Made by a program: the position numbers and the translations under genes. 25,066 bases of DNA from positions 1 through 25,066 of IMG/VR virus record IMGVR_UViG_3300047557_002406, one strand, 5' to 3'. This DNA is from a virus. Shown here in pieces: positions 21,678 to 25,066 of the stretch. The notes below the pieces were generated by a model that saw only the letters and a program-made list of their open reading frames with translations, had not been told where the DNA came from and searched no databases. Each line of letters begins with the position of its first letter. Position 1 is the stretch's first letter.

Positions 21678-22196
21678 ATGTTCGCCCACGACATCAAGAT
21701 CGCCGGCGTCACCCTGCCGTTCGACGCCGCCTGGCAACTCTCCCAGACCTACGAGACCCTTGGCGGCCGCGCCCTGCTGCGCACCCTCAACGGCACCGGC
21801 GTGCTGCAAAGCCACTGGAGCAAGGTGCGCACCGTCATCCGTGGACAGGGCCGCTATCCCGACGCCCTGTCCGCCGTCAACTGGGCCACCAGCATCAGCA
21901 TCGAATGCGCCGCGCCCCTGGGCATCCATTCCGCCGGCACCGCCGTCACCCTGCCCGCCGCGCGCCGCACCGACTGGGCGCCCTTCGCCCAGGCCGTGGT
22001 GGACGGCCGCACCGTGCCAACCTCGCTGTCCATCGCCGTCAACGCCGGCACCCTGGGCGCGGTGGCGGGCGCCTCGTCCTACATCACCTACTACTTCCCC
22101 ATCCTCACCTGCTACGCCGTCCAGGCCCCGTCGAGATCGTTCGACGGCCGCGTGGCCGGGCAGGCGGGCTGGGAACTGATCGCCGAGGAGGCCTGA
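21678..22196 (+). CDS. Tail protein following the tape measure (172 aa), distal-tail candidate
   Basis: A 172-residue protein of mixed strands, with an opening beta segment (HDIKIAGVTLPFDAAWQLSQTY), the segment RALLRTLNGTGVLQSHWSKVRTVIRG, and a C-terminal GWELIAEEA strand. The LRTLNGTGV..SHWSK.R..I.G arrangement is familiar from phage tail proteins placed directly after the tape measure, where a distal-tail or tail-tip adaptor is expected. No family can be named with certainty. It starts 1 nt after the tape-measure stop. Confidence 0.6.
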   Translation: MFAHDIKIAGVTLPFDAAWQLSQTYETLGGRALLRTLNGTGVLQSHWSKVRTVIRGQGRYPDALSAVNWATSISIECAAPLGIHSAGTAVTLPAARRTDWAPFAQAVVDGRTVPTSLSIAVNAGTLGAVAGASSYITYYFPILTCYAVQAPSRSFDGRVAGQAGWELIAEEA

Positions 22197-22199
22197 GTC

Positions 22200-22886
22200 A
22201 TGCGCATCATCTACGCCAACAATTTCAGCGAGGCGCTGACGGCCGGCAAGGACGGGGCCACCGATTACCTGACCGTGGCCAGCGGCGGCGGCGATTTCGG
22301 CAGCCTGTATGGCAGCACCAACAATAGCGATTACGCCGTGCCGATCACGGTGGTGAGCGCCGACGGCGCCACGGTGAAAGCTGTTGGTTATGCCGTGAGC
22401 TGGGATTTCGGCAGCGAGGACGGCAAGGTCTATGTATCACCCGAGGTGCGCGACGTGGTCCTGGTGTCCGGCGACCTGGTCAAGTGCCGTTTGCGCGCCG
22501 GCGAACTGAATGCCGGCGAATCCAGGCACCGGGACATCCGCGCCATCGACAACGACAGCTATACGCTGGTGGCGACCTACACCCACGTGACCGTGGCCAG
22601 CGGTGGTGCCGAGATCCGCCCGCCAGATTCCAACGGCGTCGTGGAGGTGACCACCGGGGCTACCTATGCCGTGGTAGACACGACCCCGCGCGAGTTCATG
22701 GTGGTGCTCCATGACAGCGGCGCCACCCAGCCGACCCTGACGTTCGGCGTCAACAACTACGATGATATCCATTGGGCCGATGGCAGCGCCCCCGCGTTCT
22801 CCGCCGGATACGCCCGCCTGGTGGTGCGCCTGGTGCTGGCGGATCAATACCACTGGCTGGGAAGTTGGACCAAGCACGCGGATTAA
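22200..22886 (+). CDS. Tail-tip structural protein of unknown family (228 aa)
   Basis: A 228-residue, beta-rich acidic protein (RIIYANNFSEALTAG, YAVPITVVSADGATVKAVGY, TYAVVDTTPREFMVVLHDSGA, HWLGSWTKHAD). Tyr/Trp/Asp-rich loops suggest a virion surface protein. It lies between the putative distal-tail protein and the hub-like protein and ends 3 nt before the hub-like GTG start. No known domain is recognised. Confidence 0.6.
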   Translation: MRIIYANNFSEALTAGKDGATDYLTVASGGGDFGSLYGSTNNSDYAVPITVVSADGATVKAVGYAVSWDFGSEDGKVYVSPEVRDVVLVSGDLVKCRLRAGELNAGESRHRDIRAIDNDSYTLVATYTHVTVASGGAEIRPPDSNGVVEVTTGATYAVVDTTPREFMVVLHDSGATQPTLTFGVNNYDDIHWADGSAPAFSAGYARLVVRLVLADQYHWLGSWTKHAD

Positions 22887-22889
22887 GCC

Positions 22890-24794
22890 GTGAACGAATT
22901 CGACATCAACGGCGGCGAGGTCAACGGCTCCGGCGGCGGCGTCCTGGATCTGCGCCCGGTCATCCGCGTCACGGTGGCCAACCCCACCGGCGCCGCCACC
23001 GCCCCCATCGCCGTGTCGGTCTCCACCACCGACACGGCCGACGCGCCCATATCGGTGGGCGTCATCTCCTCGGAATTGACCACCGCCTGGAGCGTGGCCG
23101 TCAGCCTGGCTGTGGCCGATGTCTCCGCCCGCCTGACCGGCGGCCTGCGCGTGCGGGCCGAGGAAGACGCCGCCCGGGTGGCGGAATTCACCCTGCTGCC
23201 CTCGGCCGGCGTGGTGGACCCCCTGGACTGGACCAGCGCCGCCGTCACCATCGACTTCATCCGAGCCCTGCCCACCGGCAACGTCCCGCGCCGCATCTTC
23301 ACCGGCAAGGTGGACCTGGCCGATTACGACCCCAATACCCGCCAGGTCAGGTTTCAATGCACCGACGACCTGCAGAACGTGGTGGCCGCCCTCACCAAGC
23401 CGGCCATCGACGCCATCGTCGGCGGCAGCCTCTCGCGCGGCGCCCAGGGCGACATCGACGAGCACTGGGACTATGCCCAGGCCCGCCTGGAATCGGTGAC
23501 CGGCTCCCTGGACTGCAACGCCTACGCCGGCCCGCGCGTGAGCCTGTGGGATGGACTGACCACCTGGAAGGTATTCGACGATGGCGACATCCTCGACCAG
23601 TCCCTGGCCATCGAACTGCCCCGGCGCAAGGAGCTGGTGAACCAGATCGAGATCGCCTACGAATACCGCTACCACCGCCTGCGCGAACGCTACGCCTCGG
23701 TGGGCTACTCGGCCACCATCCTGGGCACCGCCGCCTATGCCCGCGGCTACACCTTCCCCAAGCGCCAGGAAATCGAGTCCGCCCTGGGCGCCCTTGGCTG
23801 GCACGTCATCAGCACCGCCTTCCAGCAGTCTTATGACTACGTCAAGATCGGCGATCCGGCCGGCGCCCCGGCGGGCGGCGAGGGCGACTGGTGGATCGTC
23901 ACCGGCGGCGGCGTCTCCAACATGCAGGCGCGCCTGGCCCAGCGCCACGCCCAACCCATCACCGAAGCCTATACCCTCACCGTCACCGCCCCCGACAGCC
24001 TGGCCGCTAACGGCCTGCTGGCCAAGCCCCTGCGCGGCGCCCTGGCATCGGAATGGAACCCGGCCGCCTGGGAGGCCGACATGGACGAGCTGCCCGACGC
24101 CAGCGCCGGCAACGTGGACCACGCCCCGGACGCCACCCGCGCCGAATCCGACGCCGCCATCACCGCCCTGGTCAAGATGGCCCGCCGCACCATCCTGGCC
24201 AGCCACCGCACCGCCCGCGTGCGCTGGTCGGTGCCCTGCCTGCCCGAGATCGACCTGGACCGGGCGGCCGAGATCGACACCAGCACCGTGGAAGCCACCG
24301 GCAAGATCGCCGAATTCGAGCACCAGATCGACATCGGCGCCGGCAGCGCCATCACCCGCATCGGCATCGCCCTGTCCGGCGTGGCCGCCGGCGGCATCGC
24401 CGTCAGCGACCCGGTCGCCGTGCCCACCGCGCCGGACGTGGACACGGAAGTGGGCGACGACGACTGGATGAGCGGCCTGCCCGACTTCGACACCCACGTG
24501 GGCGGCATGAACACCAGCAATTACAACGACAACCTGATGGGCTACCTGTGCAACGCCCCGCCCACCCTGACCGCCTACAACTTCACCCTGGCCCAGTCGT
24601 TCAGCTTCGAAAACCCCTATTACGACCCAGCCACCCTCAACGGCGCCATCCTCAACGGCTACGACTTCCCGGTCACCGGCTTCCGCGCCCGCATGCCGGG
24701 CGTGGCCGGCAGCCACCGATCCGCCACCGAGATCCCGGTCATCCAGGCCTATACCCTGGCGATCCCCGAGGACTCCTTCACCCTGTCCGCATGA
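22890..24794 (+). CDS. Baseplate hub-like tail protein (634 aa, GTG start)
   Basis: A 634-residue protein with GTG start at 22890, 3 nt after the previous stop. Residues about 20-75 are a Thr/Val/Ala beta region. Residues about 85-160 include VAEFTLLPSAGVVDPLDW and RRIFTGKVDLADYDPNTRQVRF, which read as the first beta barrel of a gp27/phage-D-like hub. Residues about 250-420 hold long beta strands and QIEIAYEYRYHRLRERYA. The C-terminus after about 520 has DVDTEVGDDDWM and Asn/Tyr-rich loops. It probably forms part of the tail-tip hub around the tube exit; the similarity is structural impression, not a search result. Confidence 0.65.
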   Translation: MNEFDINGGEVNGSGGGVLDLRPVIRVTVANPTGAATAPIAVSVSTTDTADAPISVGVISSELTTAWSVAVSLAVADVSARLTGGLRVRAEEDAARVAEFTLLPSAGVVDPLDWTSAAVTIDFIRALPTGNVPRRIFTGKVDLADYDPNTRQVRFQCTDDLQNVVAALTKPAIDAIVGGSLSRGAQGDIDEHWDYAQARLESVTGSLDCNAYAGPRVSLWDGLTTWKVFDDGDILDQSLAIELPRRKELVNQIEIAYEYRYHRLRERYASVGYSATILGTAAYARGYTFPKRQEIESALGALGWHVISTAFQQSYDYVKIGDPAGAPAGGEGDWWIVTGGGVSNMQARLAQRHAQPITEAYTLTVTAPDSLAANGLLAKPLRGALASEWNPAAWEADMDELPDASAGNVDHAPDATRAESDAAITALVKMARRTILASHRTARVRWSVPCLPEIDLDRAAEIDTSTVEATGKIAEFEHQIDIGAGSAITRIGIALSGVAAGGIAVSDPVAVPTAPDVDTEVGDDDWMSGLPDFDTHVGGMNTSNYNDNLMGYLCNAPPTLTAYNFTLAQSFSFENPYYDPATLNGAILNGYDFPVTGFRARMPGVAGSHRSATEIPVIQAYTLAIPEDSFTLSA

Positions 24795-24803
24795 GGCATT
24801 CCC

Positions 24804-25066
24804 ATGGCCACCACCTACAAGATCTACCATGACAGCGCCCTGACCTCGGAAGTGACCGCCGCCAACCCGGTGGAAATCACAGCCCTCCACCCGGGCGGCG
24901 CCGCCACCGACGTGCAGCTATGGATCGGCTCCACCGCCACCGACACCCAGGCCCAGGCAACCAGCGACCCGGGCGTGGATGACATCGAGATCAGCATCGC
25001 CGACAGCGACGGCGGCGGCTCCGGCAACGCCACCACCGCCTGCAAGCTGGCCACCGGCCAGGCCGG
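24804..25066 (+). CDS. Partial tail-tip or fibre-associated protein, cut by the window end
   Basis: An open frame begins at ATG 24804 and continues past the last base with no stop (87 complete codons). The protein opens MATTYKIYHDSALTSEVTAA and is Thr/Ala/Asp/Gly-rich with beta character (VQLWIGSTATDTQAQATSDPG). It lies 9 nt after the hub-like gene. It is the first visible gene of a probable distal tail or receptor-binding region lying further right. Frame and context support it as real; function is unknown. Confidence 0.65.
   Translation, partial: MATTYKIYHDSALTSEVTAANPVEITALHPGGAATDVQLWIGSTATDTQAQATSDPGVDDIEISIADSDGGGSGNATTACKLATGQA

Noticed and set aside
1-25066. tRNA genes, insertion sequences, integrase, repressor and attachment sites
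   Set aside because: I looked for these and found no supporting pattern in the window; their absence here says nothing about the rest of the phage.

Overview
The window is a contiguous piece of a tailed-phage genome, either a prophage or a free siphovirus. The DNA is very GC-rich and every convincing gene lies on the + strand. The GC-rich, C/G-ending codon usage suits a high-GC proteobacterial host such as a beta- or gammaproteobacterium; this is inference, because no host gene, integrase, repressor or attachment site is visible. Both ends cut through the phage: base 1 lies just before a virion-type gene and the last gene runs off the right end.

Layout. (1) 31-3119: a minor-tail/gp10-like gene, translationally coupled to a 787-residue TOPRIM primase plus SF3/D5-type helicase. 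(2) 3120-3399: a likely replication origin. It has eleven copies of a 9-bp iteron (AACCACGCC), six pointing one way and five the other, around alternating purine-pyrimidine DNA and an AT-rich stretch. (3) 3400-9114: two small unknown genes, terminase small (Nu1-like) and large (GpA-like) subunits, a small Mor-like protein, a gpW-like connector with an extra N-terminal beta domain, and a lambda-type portal with an 18-residue-repeat tail. (4) 9111-11109: a lysis cassette (M15 peptidase endolysin, secreted Cys-rich protein, mini membrane protein, holin candidate, Rz with embedded Rz1, membrane/coiled-coil protein) joined by six successive 4-nt stop/start overlaps. (5) 11119-14436: a lower-GC module of beta-rich virion-type proteins, including a 715-residue protein with three tandem beta domains and eight 22-residue repeats. 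(6) 14505-16430: a prohead protease fused in frame to an HK97-fold major capsid protein. A hairpin sits over its start codon and there is a possible internal start for free capsid protein. (7) 16492-18036: a methyltransferase-GT9 glycosyltransferase fusion inserted in the head module. (8) 18033-25066: head-tail joining protein, tail terminator, tail tube, G/GT-type tail chaperones with a canonical A_AAA_AAC -1 slippery site, tape measure and tail-tip genes.

How it works together. The primase-helicase and adjacent iterons look like a replication unit. Terminase, gpW-like protein, portal and protease-capsid build and fill a lambda/HK97-type head. FII-, U-, V-, G/T- and H-like proteins build a non-contractile tail, so the particle is a siphovirus. 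The lysis cassette and a probable accessory adhesion or decoration module interrupt the usual portal-protease-capsid order.

The most interesting items are the iteron origin, the methyltransferase-glycosyltransferase fusion, the start-codon hairpin before the protease-capsid fusion, and the repeat-rich accessory module.
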